64,000 nt of DNA from UBA5069 sp963773745. Lineage in GTDB: Bacteria; Chloroflexota; Anaerolineae; Caldilineales; Caldilineaceae. Under the pieces are notes generated by a model. That model worked only from the letters and a program-made list of their open reading frames with translations, was not told where the DNA came from and did not search any database. Within the stretch, counting starts at the first letter, position 1. Every line of letters begins with the position of its first letter. The position numbers were made by a program, and so were the translations under genes. This document shows, piece after piece, positions 49,705 to 58,535 of the stretch. The DNA is taken from contig CAVZCL010000003.1 of NCBI GenBank assembly GCA_963773745.1, positions 1 to 64,000 of the forward strand, given 5' to 3'.

Positions 49705-50406
49705 ATGCGAATCTCCGACATGAACTGGATGCAGGTGGAAGAATACCTGCAGCAAGACGACCGCGCCGTGCTCCCCCTGGGCAGCACCGAGCAGCACGCC
49801 TACCTGAGCCTGAGCGTCGACAGCATCCTCTCTGAGCGGATGGCCATCGATTCGGCCGAGCCGCTGGGCGTGCCGGTCTTCCCGGTGCAAGCCTACGGCG
49901 TCACCCCCTACTTCCGCGCCTACCCGGGCACGGTGAGCCTGCGTGTGAGCACCTACGTTGCGCTGGTGCGCGACATTCTCGACAGCATGGCCAACAGCGG
50001 CTTCAAGCGCATTCTGATCGTCAACGGCCACGGCGGCAACGCGCCGGCCGATGCGCTGGCCACCGAGTGGATGGCCGACCACCCGGGCGTGCGCGTGAAG
50101 TTCCACAACTGGTGGAATGCGCCCGCCACGTGGGCCAAGGTGCAGGAGATTGACGCCATGGGCAGCCACGCTTCGTGGATGGAGAACTTCCCGTGGACGC
50201 GCCTGGCCAATGTGACCCTGCCCGATACGCAGAAGATTGTGCCCAACCGCGCCGGCAAGGCGCGCCTTGTGGGTGCGGAGATGCGCGAGGTCTACGGCGA
50301 CGGCAACTATGGCGGCTGGTACGAGCGCCCCGACGCCGAGATGCTGGCGCTTTGGGAGATTGCGATTGGCGAAACACGCGCCCTGATTGCCGAAGGGTGG
50401 GATTGA
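49705..50406 (+). CDS. Creatininase family amidohydrolase
   Basis: A 233-residue metal-dependent amidohydrolase fold. Metal ligands are visible in LPLGSTEQHAYLSLSVDS (Glu, His, Asp) and NGHGGNAPADALA; SHASWMENFPWT supplies the late Glu. Members hydrolyse creatinine or other cyclic amides, or act in mycofactocin maturation and FAPy deformylation. Here it lies two bases before a PanE-like reductase and shortly after a peptide-type transporter, which suggests catabolism of a cyclic amide or lactam; the actual substrate is unknown. AAGGAA precedes the start. Confidence 0.88.
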   Translation: MRISDMNWMQVEEYLQQDDRAVLPLGSTEQHAYLSLSVDSILSERMAIDSAEPLGVPVFPVQAYGVTPYFRAYPGTVSLRVSTYVALVRDILDSMANSGFKRILIVNGHGGNAPADALATEWMADHPGVRVKFHNWWNAPATWAKVQEIDAMGSHASWMENFPWTRLANVTLPDTQKIVPNRAGKARLVGAEMREVYGDGNYGGWYERPDAEMLALWEIAIGETRALIAEGWD

Positions 50407-50408
50407 CC

Positions 50409-51419
50409 ATGCGCCTGCTGATCTGGGGCGCGGGGGCAATTGGCGGCACAATCGGCGCCTATCTGGTGCGCGCCCACCATGATGTCACTCTTGTGGACAA
50501 TGCTGCCGCGCATGTTGATGCAATCAACAGTGGCGGCCTCGCCATCACCGGGCCGATTGCAGAGTTCACGGTTCAGGCGCCTGCCTTCACGCCCGAGACG
50601 CTGACCGGCCAGTGGGAGACGATCCTGCTCTGCGTCAAGGCGCAGGACACCGCCGCCGCCACGCAGGCGCTGGCGCCTCACCTCGCACCCGATGGCTACG
50701 TCGTCTCGGTGCAGAATGGCCTCAACGAGCTGGTCATTAGCGAGATTGTAGGCAAGGCGCGCACGGTTGGCTCCTTCGTCAACTTTGGTGCCGATTACAT
50801 GGAGCCGGGCGTCATCATGTATGGCGGCAGGGGCGCGGTTGTGCTGGGCGAGCTTGACGGCGCACGCACGCCGCGCATTGAGGAACTCCATCGCGCCCTG
50901 CTCGACTTCGATGCGAACGCCATCATCACCCCCAACATTTGGGGCTTCCTGTGGGGCAAGCTCGCCTACGGCGCACAACTCTTCGTTACGGCGCTGACCA
51001 ACGAATCGATTGCCGACGCGCTGGCCGACCCCGCGTATCGCGATGTCTATATCGCGATTGCGCGCGAGGTCATGCGCGTGGCTGCAGCGCAGGGCATTGT
51101 GCCCGAGGCCTTCAACGGCTTTGACCCGCACGCCTTCACGCCCGCCGCCGATGAGGCCACTGCGCTGCGTTCGCTTGACGATATGGTGGCGCACAACCGC
51201 AAATCCGCAAAGACGCACAGCGGCATCTGGCGCGACCTCGCGGTGCGCAAGCGGCGCACAGAAGCCGATGCGCAGCTGGGGCCGATTGTCACCTTCGGCG
51301 CACAGGCAGGCGTGCCCACGCCGCTGACGGCGCTGACAATTGTGCAGATCCACGAAATCGAGGAGGGGCAGCGCCCGCAGCAGCTTGCCAACCTCGATGA
51401 GCTCAAGACGCTGCTATAG
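50409..51419 (+). CDS. Ketopantoate reductase-like oxidoreductase (PanE/ApbA family)
   Basis: A 336-residue NADPH-dependent reductase. Rossmann motif RLLIWGAGAIGGTIGAYLVR; VSVQNGLNE and the C-terminal helical domain (NIWGFLWGKLAYGAQLFVTA, with the catalytic Lys in WGKLAYG) fit PanE. The gene sits in an amide/peptide-degradation context rather than with pantothenate genes, so a 2-oxo acid or opine-like substrate is equally possible. Coupled to the creatininase-family gene by a two-base gap. Confidence 0.88.
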   Translation: MRLLIWGAGAIGGTIGAYLVRAHHDVTLVDNAAAHVDAINSGGLAITGPIAEFTVQAPAFTPETLTGQWETILLCVKAQDTAAATQALAPHLAPDGYVVSVQNGLNELVISEIVGKARTVGSFVNFGADYMEPGVIMYGGRGAVVLGELDGARTPRIEELHRALLDFDANAIITPNIWGFLWGKLAYGAQLFVTALTNESIADALADPAYRDVYIAIAREVMRVAAAQGIVPEAFNGFDPHAFTPAADEATALRSLDDMVAHNRKSAKTHSGIWRDLAVRKRRTEADAQLGPIVTFGAQAGVPTPLTALTIVQIHEIEEGQRPQQLANLDELKTLL

Positions 51420-51431
51420 AACGAATGAAAT

Positions 51432-51530
51432 AACTGCGGTACACAGTTTTCACAGAACAAAACAGATAACAGTAGAAACGCCTGTATCTGCCGTTACCTG
51501 TTTTGTCTGTGAAATCTCTGTACCGCAGTT
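51432..51530. repeat. 99-bp long inverted repeat C
   Basis: Left arm begins AACTGCGGTACACAG and contains CAGAACAAAACAGATAACAG; the right arm (51488-51530) is its near complement, ending CTGTACCGCAGTT. It fills the gap between the PanE-like gene and the amidase. Shares the TTTCACAGAA...ACAGATAACAG core with the hairpin at 56836. Confidence 0.85.
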
Positions 51531-51545
51531 TTGCGGAGAACGATC

Positions 51546-52880
51546 ATGAACCATGTGGGCGGGGACGAACTTCTCTTTGCGCCGATTGCCGAGATTGCGC
51601 GCCGCTATCGCAGTGGCGCGCTCTCGCCGGTGGAGGTGACGGAGCGCACGCTTGCGCGCATTGCCGCGCTCAATCCAACGCTCAACGCGTTCATCACGGT
51701 GACGGCCGATCTGGCCGTGGCGGCGGCGCGGCAGGCGGAAGCCGAACTGCGCGCCGGTGCGGACCGCGGCCTGCTCCATGGCATCCCCGTGGCGCTCAAG
51801 GATTTGGTGGATACGGCGGGCGTGCGCACTACCTGCGGCTCGCGCATACTGGCAAGCAACGTGCCCGAGCGCGACGCACCCATTGTGCAGAAGCTGCGCG
51901 ACGCAGGTGCGGTGCTGGTGGGCAAGACCAACATGCTTGAGTTTGCCTACGGCATTGTGCATCCAGACTACGGCCCCGCGTGGAATCCCTACGACCCTTC
52001 ACGTACCGCGGGCGGCTCCAGTGGGGGCTCTGCGGCGGCCGTGGCGGCGGGGCTCTGCTTCGCGGCTGTGGGCACCGACACGGGCGGCTCCATTCGCATC
52101 CCGGCCTCCTACTGCGGCGTCGCAGGCTTCAAGCCCACGTATGGGCTGGCGAGTGTCGAAGGCATATTTCCCCTGTCGCAATCGCTGGACCACGTAGGCC
52201 CCATCGCGCGCACTGCGGCCGACGCCGCGCTGCTGCTGGCTGCGCTGCTGGGCAACGACCCCGTCGTGCTTCAGCCCGCCAACCTGCATGGGCTGCGCCT
52301 GGGCATTCTGGCCGCGCACCGCACCGGAGCCGAGATGGAACCGGCGGTGATTGCGGCGTTTGATGATGCCTGCGCCGCGCTTGAGAAAGCCGGCGCGCTG
52401 CTCGAAGATGTCGCAATTCCCGATCTGGCGCTGGCTGACGATCTGCTCGGGAGCATCATTGCCCCCGAAGCCAGTGTCATCCACGGGGATTGGATCAAGG
52501 CGCGCCCAGATGAGTACGCACCGCTGACGCGCCTGCAGATCGAAGAGGGCTTTGACATCCCCGCGGTGGAGTACGTTGGAGCGCAGTTGGAGCGCATTCG
52601 CCTTACCGAGCAGTTTCTTGCCGCCTTCGAGCGGGTGGATGCGATTCTCTCGCCCACATCGCCATGGGTTGCGCCGGTCGAGGATCCGCCGTCGGGCAGC
52701 GAAGCGGGGGCGGCCGAGGCGCGCCGCACCGGCCCCTATAATTTGACGGGGCTGCCTGCGCTCACCGTCAACTGCGGCTACGGCCCCACGGGCTTGCCGA
52801 TCGGCCTGCAGATTGCCACCTCTCTCGGCAGCGACGCGCTCTGCCTTGCCATTGGCGCGGCGTATGAGGCATTGCGCTAA
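51546..52880 (+). CDS. Amidase (amidase signature family)
   Basis: A 444-residue amide hydrolase with a Ser-cisSer-Lys triad: the Lys in GIPVALKDLVDT, and serines in AGGSSGGSAAAVAAGLC and GTDTGGSIRIPA. GSRILASN, typical of GatA-like enzymes, is also present. Lack of gatB/gatC nearby and the catabolic context argue against a GatA role in tRNA amidation. The start has GGAG seven bases upstream. The stop codon TAA abuts the repeat element at 52880. Confidence 0.92.
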   Translation: MNHVGGDELLFAPIAEIARRYRSGALSPVEVTERTLARIAALNPTLNAFITVTADLAVAAARQAEAELRAGADRGLLHGIPVALKDLVDTAGVRTTCGSRILASNVPERDAPIVQKLRDAGAVLVGKTNMLEFAYGIVHPDYGPAWNPYDPSRTAGGSSGGSAAAVAAGLCFAAVGTDTGGSIRIPASYCGVAGFKPTYGLASVEGIFPLSQSLDHVGPIARTAADAALLLAALLGNDPVVLQPANLHGLRLGILAAHRTGAEMEPAVIAAFDDACAALEKAGALLEDVAIPDLALADDLLGSIIAPEASVIHGDWIKARPDEYAPLTRLQIEEGFDIPAVEYVGAQLERIRLTEQFLAAFERVDAILSPTSPWVAPVEDPPSGSEAGAAEARRTGPYNLTGLPALTVNCGYGPTGLPIGLQIATSLGSDALCLAIGAAYEALR

Positions 52881-53052
52881 CACGGCACCTCATCCCCGGT
52901 CTATACATCCATGCGGAGAGGGGAGCAAAACGTGTGACGTTATAGGTCATGTCTCCGGCGTGACGCAGTTGCTTTGCTCCCCTCTCCACGCTCCCGCCAC
53001 GCCAGCTGGCGTGGCAAGGAGCATGGAGAGGGGCCGGGGGTGAGGTGCCGTT
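52880..53052. repeat. 173-bp nested inverted-repeat element B (relative of element A)
   Basis: The same architecture as 49472-49640: left end ACACGGCACCTCATCCCC, right end GGGGCCGGGGGTGAGG, then TGCCGTT; inner GCGGAGAGGGGAGCAA pairs with TTGCTCCCCTCTCC, and the centre carries AGGTCATGTCTCCGGCG. The left terminal repeat is degenerate here. It follows the amidase stop directly. Confidence 0.8.
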
Positions 53053-53094
53053 GTTATTGCAATCATCACATTTATTGCAGCAGGGAGAAGAGCC

Positions 53095-53868
53095 ATGCAG
53101 ATTGAATTTCAGGGCAAAACGGTCATCGTTACTGGCGCGGCGCACGGCTTTGGCCGCGCGATTGCGCTGGCCTTTGCACAGAACGGCGCCGTCGTGTGGG
53201 CGTGCGATCGCCTGGCCGATGAAGTGGCCGAAACGGCACGCCTTGCCGCCGAAGCAGGGGGCACGTGCAACGCGCGCACGGTTGACATTACCGACCGCGA
53301 TGCCATCTTTGCCTTTGTGCGCGAGGCGGAGGCAAGCAGCCCCTCCGGCAGGGTGGACATTCTTGTCAACAATGCGGGCGGCGTGGCCGGGCAGGTGGGC
53401 AGGCCGCTCGAGGAGGTCAGCCTTGACGAGTGGAATGTGGTCGTTGCCATCAACATGAGCGCGGCCTTCTTCTTTGCGCAGGCGGTGGCCCCCGCCATGA
53501 AGCAGGCGCGCTGGGGGCGTATCGTCAACATCTCCAGCGGCGCGGGGCTTGGGCCCAGCCTGACCGGCATCCAGGCCTATGCATCCGCCAAGGCCGGGCA
53601 GATCAACCTGACGCGCCAGCTTGCGCACGAGCTGGGTGCATTCAACATCACCGTCAACAACATTGCGCCGGGCTTCGTGCGCTCCAACCCCACCACCGAG
53701 AAGCAGTGGCAATCGTATGGGGCCGAGGGACAGCAGGCGCTGGTCGACCGCATTGCCATGAGGCGGTTGGGCAAGGTGGAGGACATTGCCCACGCCGTGC
53801 TCTTCTTTGCCTCTGACTATGCGGACTGGATTACCGGCCAGGTGCTCTCCGTGGATGGGGGCAAATAA
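53095..53868 (+). CDS. Short-chain dehydrogenase/reductase (FabG-like)
   Basis: A 257-residue NAD(P)-dependent dehydrogenase. Motifs: VIVTGAAHGFGRAIALAFAQ, NNAGG, the catalytic Ser in VNISSGAG, and YASAKAGQ (Tyr and Lys), with the C-terminal VLSVDGGK. The ATG at 53095 follows GGGAG. It is one base before the M20 peptidase gene, so co-translated. It is not closely related to the three SDR copies at 5-12 kb. Substrate unknown; a hydroxy acid from amide or peptide breakdown would fit. Confidence 0.93.
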   Translation: MQIEFQGKTVIVTGAAHGFGRAIALAFAQNGAVVWACDRLADEVAETARLAAEAGGTCNARTVDITDRDAIFAFVREAEASSPSGRVDILVNNAGGVAGQVGRPLEEVSLDEWNVVVAINMSAAFFFAQAVAPAMKQARWGRIVNISSGAGLGPSLTGIQAYASAKAGQINLTRQLAHELGAFNITVNNIAPGFVRSNPTTEKQWQSYGAEGQQALVDRIAMRRLGKVEDIAHAVLFFASDYADWITGQVLSVDGGK

Positions 53869-53869
53869 G

Positions 53870-55249
53870 ATGCTTGACGCAACGCTTGCCTGGCTGCACG
53901 AGCGCCACGCGCAAATTCTGGCTGAACTCGTGGATTTCGCATCCATTCCCAGCGTGAGCACAGACCCCGCCCACGCCGCAGATATGGCGCAGGCCGCCGC
54001 CTGGGTGGCCGAGCAACTGACGCGCGCGGGCATGGAGCAGGTGCAGATTCTGCCCACGGCGCGCCATCCCGTGGTCTACGCCGAGTGGCTGCACGCCCCG
54101 GGCGCGCCCACCATCCTGGTTTACGGCCACTATGACGTGCAGCCGCCCGATCCGCTGGAGAAGTGGCAGAGCGACCCCTTTGCGCCCACTGTGCGCGAAG
54201 GCCGCCTCTATGCGCGTGGCGTCTCCGACGACAAGGGGCCCATGTTGATTCCGCTCAAGGTGGCGGAGGCGTACATGGCCACGGCGGGCGCGCTGCCTGT
54301 CAATGTTAAGTTCCTCTTCGAAGGCGAAGAGGAGATCGGCTCGCCCAGCCTTGAGCCGTTCGTGGCCGACAACGCCGCGCTGCTGGCGGCCGACTTTGCG
54401 CTCTCGGCCGACGGTGCGATGTGGCGCGTGAGCGAGCCCTCCGTCACCGTCTCCAGCCGCGGCATGGCCGGGCTGGAGTTCACGGTAACGGCCGCAGCCA
54501 AGGATTTACACTCGGGGCGGCACGGCGGCGCAGTCGCCAACCCGCTCCACGCCATGGCCCAGGTGGTGGCCTCGCTGCACACGCCCGATGGGCGCGTGGC
54601 CGTAGCTGGCTTCTATGACGATGTGCAGGAGTTGAGCGCAGGCGAGCGTGCGGCGTTGGCCGCTCTGCCCTTTGCAGATGCCGACTATCTGGCGCAAGTG
54701 GGCGCGCCGGCAACCTTCGGCGAGGCGGGCTACAGCACGCTGGAGCGGCAGTGGATTCGGCCGACGCTCGAGCTCAACGGCATGTGGGGCGGCTATCAGG
54801 GCGCGGGCAGCAAGACGGTGATTCCCGCCGAGGCGCACGCCAAGATAACCTGCCGCCTGGTGGCCAACCAGGACCCGGCGGACATTGCCGACAAGGTGGC
54901 GAGCCATCTTGAGCAGCATGCGCCGCCCGGCGTGCGCCTCACCGTGCAGCGCGAGCGCCACAACGCCACACCCTATCAGATTCCAGCCGATCATCGCGGG
55001 CTGGCCGTGGCCGAGACGGTGCTGGGCGACCTCTATAACCAGCCACCCGTGCGCGTGCGCATGGGCGGCACGCTGCCCGTGAGCGAGCTCTTCCAGCGCA
55101 TTCTGGGCATCTACACGGTCTTCTTCTCCTTCTCCACGGCAGATGAAGATTTTCATGCACCCAATGAGTTCTTCCGCATCCACCGGCTGCACGAGGGGCT
55201 GTCGGCGTGGGCCATGTACTGGGATGCACTAAACAAGCCACAACTTTGA
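53870..55249 (+). CDS. M20 family dipeptidase/metallopeptidase
   Basis: A 459-residue zinc-dependent exopeptidase or deacylase. Metal ligands: VYGHYDVQPPDPLEKW (His), ARGVSDDKGP (bridging Asp), EGEEEIGS (catalytic Glu pair) and FHAPNEF (late His). The dimerisation (lid) domain inserted in the middle contains DLHSGRHGG. It belongs to the CNDP/carnosinase-like dipeptidase branch, cytoplasmic. It starts one base after the SDR stop and precedes an M32 carboxypeptidase, making a peptide-degrading unit fed by the upstream transporter. Confidence 0.93.
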   Translation: MLDATLAWLHERHAQILAELVDFASIPSVSTDPAHAADMAQAAAWVAEQLTRAGMEQVQILPTARHPVVYAEWLHAPGAPTILVYGHYDVQPPDPLEKWQSDPFAPTVREGRLYARGVSDDKGPMLIPLKVAEAYMATAGALPVNVKFLFEGEEEIGSPSLEPFVADNAALLAADFALSADGAMWRVSEPSVTVSSRGMAGLEFTVTAAAKDLHSGRHGGAVANPLHAMAQVVASLHTPDGRVAVAGFYDDVQELSAGERAALAALPFADADYLAQVGAPATFGEAGYSTLERQWIRPTLELNGMWGGYQGAGSKTVIPAEAHAKITCRLVANQDPADIADKVASHLEQHAPPGVRLTVQRERHNATPYQIPADHRGLAVAETVLGDLYNQPPVRVRMGGTLPVSELFQRILGIYTVFFSFSTADEDFHAPNEFFRIHRLHEGLSAWAMYWDALNKPQL

Positions 55250-55286
55250 CGCGAAAGCGCAAAGAAAACGCAAAGAAAAGAGATGG

Positions 55287-56829
55287 ATGATGACAGGCTA
55301 CGATGATTTTTCCGCGCAGGTGGCGCAGATTAATGACTTGCTCTGCGCGGCGAACACGCTGACGTGGGACAGCCGCACACAGATGCCGCCCGCAGGCGCG
55401 GCTACACGCGGCCAGCAGATTGCGACCCTCACCAGCATCGCGCAGGAGCGCTTCACCAGCGACGCCATGGCGCGCCTGATCGAGGGCGCCGAGGCGGAGG
55501 TGGCCGGTGAAGCAGCCGATTCCATGCGCGTGCGCAGCGTGTGCGCCGCGCGCGCAGCGCACGACATAGCGCGCCGCATCCCCGTTGCGCTGGTGGGCGA
55601 GATGGCGGTGCACAAAGCCGCCGCACAGCAGGCATGGGGCGAGGCCAAAGCCGCCAATGACTTCGCCCACTTCCAGCCCCACCTTGCCCACATGGTGCGC
55701 CTCAACCGCGCGATTGCCGAGGCGATCGGCTACACGGACCATCCCTATGACGCCATGCTGCTCCAGTATGAGCCGGGCATGACGGCGGCGCGCCTGACCG
55801 CCCTCTTTGCCGACCTCAAGGCGGGCGTGCTGCCGCTGCTGCAGCGCATTGTGGAGAGCGGTGTGACGCCGCGCGCTGATTTCCTCAAGCGCGCCTATCC
55901 GCCGGCTGAGCAGCGCGCCTTCGGCTTGGCAATTGCGCAGGCCTTTGGCTATGACCTGAACCGCGGCCGGCTGGATGTCTCGAACCACCCTTTCGAGATC
56001 TCCTTCACCCGCGAGGATGTGCGCATTACCACCCGCTACCAGACGAACTACATGCCCGGCGCCATCTTTGGCCTCTTCCACGAAACGGGCCACGCGCTCT
56101 ACGAGCAGGGCGTCGCGCCGGCGCTCACACGCAGCGCGCTCGACGACCGATTTCCTCAATCTCTATGCGGTAGGCGGCACAAGCTTTGGCACGCATGAGT
56201 CGCAATCGCGCCTGTGGGAGAACCAGGTGGGGCGCAGCCGCGCCTTCTGGGATCTGCACTTCGCGCAGCTCCAGGCCACCTTCCCGGAACAGCTGGCCGA
56301 CGTGGATGTCGACGCATTCCACCGCGCCGTCAACCGTGTGCAGCCCAGCCTGATCCGCGTCGAGGCCGACGAGGTGACCTACAACCTGCACATCATGTTG
56401 CGCGCCGAAATTGAGATGGGGCTGATGGACGGCTCGATTGCGGTCGCGGATCTGCCGGAGGTCTGGAATGGCAAGGTGGAGGAATACCTGGGGCTGACGC
56501 CGCCGACCGACACCGAGGGCGTGCTGCAGGACATTCACTGGTCAACCGGCTACATCGGCAGCTTCCCCACCTATACGATTGGCAACGTCATGGCGGCGCA
56601 ATTCTTCAAGGCGGCCAACACGGCGCTGCCTGGCCTGGAGAGCGACCTGGCGCGCGGCAACTATGCGCCGCTGTTGGCGTGGCTCACGGAGAACATCTAC
56701 CAGTACGGCCGCGCCTTCACGGCGGCGGAACTGCTCCAGCGCGTAACCGGCAGCGACCTGGATGCCGCGCCCTACCTCGACTACATCACCACCAAGTTCA
56801 CCGATTTGTACGGGCTGGGCGAGGCATAG
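55287..56829 (+). CDS. Thermostable carboxypeptidase, M32 family (one frameshift)
   Basis: A metallocarboxypeptidase of about 513 residues. The zinc motif HETGH (FHETGHALYEQG, His265-His269) is intact; LTWDSRTQMPPAGAATRGQQ opens the chain, as usual. One extra C near 56148 breaks the frame after TRSALDD; removal joins DFLNLYAVGGTSFGTHESQS, the conserved segment with the third zinc-ligand Glu, and the normal C-terminus (FTDLYGLGEA). Start ATG at 55287, with a second ATG directly after. It releases C-terminal residues from peptides, in line with the M20 dipeptidase upstream. Confidence 0.9.
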
Positions 56830-56835
56830 CGGCAA

Positions 56836-56953
56836 AAACAGCGAGTACACAGATTTCACAGAAACAAACAGATAACAGCGGATAACAACAAGAAGTCGTG
56901 TTGTTATCCGCTGTTATCTGTTTGTTTCTGTGAAATCTGTGTACTCGCTGTTT
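56836..56953. repeat. 118-bp perfect hairpin D (55-bp arms)
   Basis: 56836-56890 and 56899-56953 are perfect inverted copies around an eight-base loop. The arm starts AAACAGCGAGTACACAG and includes ACAGAAACAAACAGATAACAG-type sequence shared with 51432. It lies between convergent genes, six bases after the M32 stop and three bases from the GH4 stop, so it may act as their terminator. Confidence 0.92.
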
Positions 56954-56956
56954 GTT

Positions 56957-58364
56957 CTATGTGGCGAGGCCGTTGAATTGGGGCAGCCAGGGCTGTTGCT
57001 CGGTCAGCATCTCCTCAACCATAGCGTGGATTTGGGGCAGCGTGCAGACTGCGGCCGTGAGTGGGTCCAGCATGACGGCGTGGAAGACGGCGTCGCGGTC
57101 GCCGCGCAGCGCTGCATCCACAATAAGCTCCTGCACGTTGACATTTGTCCGGTTGAGCGCCGCCAGTTGCGTGGGGTAGTGCGCCACGTGCGTGGGCTGG
57201 ATACCGTTGGCATCGACGAGGCAGGCCACTTCCACGCAGCAGCCGGCGGGCAGCTTCTCAATCAGCCCCGTGTTGGGCACATTGCCGTTAATGCGCACGA
57301 GCTGGTTGGTTTCCATCGCTTCGATGATATACGAGCCGTACTCGTGCGAACGCGCCGTGGCTGGCTGCTTCGTGCCCGCAGCCAGCTCGGCAAAGTCCTC
57401 CTGCGCCAGCGCCTGCCGCTCAATGCAGTGGCGCAAATAGCCGCCCGTGCGCCCCCAGTCATACCAGTAATTCTTCTGGTCGATGAAGCGGGGCACCAGC
57501 CCCTCGTTCACCATGCCGGCGCTTTTGCGGAAATAGGGTGAATACTCGCTGGCGTGGCCGCTTGATTCGGTGACGAAGTAGCCAAAGTGCTTCATCAGCT
57601 CAATGCGTACGGGCTCCTCGGCCCGCATCGCGTCCTGGTTGGCGCAGCTGCGGATGAGCGGGTAGAGGTCTGCGTCGCCGCGCCTGAAGCTGAGGAAGAA
57701 GGCCTGGTGATTGATGCCCGCGCAGGTGAAGTTCACCTCGTCGTAGGGGACATCCACCCAGCGCGCGAGCATTTCGCTTGTGTCCTGCACGCTGTGGCAC
57801 AGGCCCACGTGGGGGCGGCCCGTGGCGCGCGCCCACGCCCAGCAGTTGGCGGCCATGGGGTTGACGTAGTTGAGCAGCAGCGCATCGGGCGCGCTCGCGT
57901 CCATCTCCTGGGCAAGGCCCAGCAGCACGGGAATGGTGCGCAGCGCGGCGGAAGACGCCGCCTGGCCCCAGCGTGTCGCCCACGCATTGCTCCACGCCGT
58001 ACCGTTGCGGTGTTTCGATGTCGCAGCGGTAGGCCTCCAGCCCGCCCTGCTGGAAGGTGGTGATGACGTAATCGGCATCACGCACGGCCTCGCGCCTGTC
58101 CAGCGTCGCCTCGATGCGCGCGCCAATGCCGCGCGCATCAATCATCGTCTGCACCAGGTCGCGCGCCTGGGCAAGGCGCGCGGGGTCGATGTCCATGAGC
58201 GCGATAGTGCTCTCCTGCAGGGCGGGTGCGAGCAGGATGTCGCTGCACAGATTGCGGGTGAAAACAATGCTCCCTGCGCCGATCAATGCGATTTTGCCAT
58301 GGTGAACCGCTTTCTGTTTGGTTGCATGAATGTGGGAGTGCTCGCGGGGGCGGCGCATTTCCAT
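56957..58364 (-). CDS. GH4 family glycosidase, alpha-galactosidase (MelA)-like (one frameshift)
   Basis: An NAD- and metal-dependent hydrolase of about 468 residues. The N-terminal Rossmann segment KIALIGAGSIVFTRNLC and the metal Cys/His in CAGINHQAFFL are GH4 hallmarks; YVNPMAANCWAW and NGNVPNTGLIEKLPAGCCVE complete the fold. An extra base near 57948 splits it; removal gives GPGGVFRALRTIPVLLG. The start is uncertain: ATG at 58364 is in frame, but the family would start at about 58285 (MAKIALIG), where one A seems to be missing. GH4 specificity varies (alpha-galactoside, alpha-glucoside, alpha-glucuronide); the CAGINHQAF motif favours alpha-galactosidase. Confidence 0.87.
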
Positions 58365-58411
58365 TGTAGCAGAAGACGCGGGGCGAAAGTCACTTCGGGG
58401 CAGCGTTCAAC

Positions 58412-58519
58412 ATTTCTGTACGCTGAAAAGGCGGTAACAACGGAAAAAACAGGAAACAAAAGCGCTGCTCTTATTTCCTGTTATTTCCGTTGTTACCGCC
58501 TTTTCCAGCGTACAGAAAT
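58412..58519. repeat. 108-bp long inverted repeat E
   Basis: Left arm starts ATTTCTGTACGCTGAAAAGG and continues to GGAAAC; the right arm ends CCAGCGTACAGAAAT, with only a few mismatches over about 45 bases. It fills the gap between the GH4 gene start and the FeoB stop. Similar size and shape to repeats C and D, but different arm sequence. Confidence 0.88.
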
Positions 58520-58535
58520 TTCCTTTGGTGGCGGT

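Noticed and set aside
51546..52880. Amidase as GatA of the tRNA amidotransferase
   Set aside because: No gatB or gatC nearby and a catabolic neighbourhood; annotated as a general amidase.
56836..56953. Hairpin D considered as a lone CRISPR repeat pair or an origin
   Set aside because: No repeated units with spacers, no cas genes, no DnaA boxes or dnaA/dnaN nearby.
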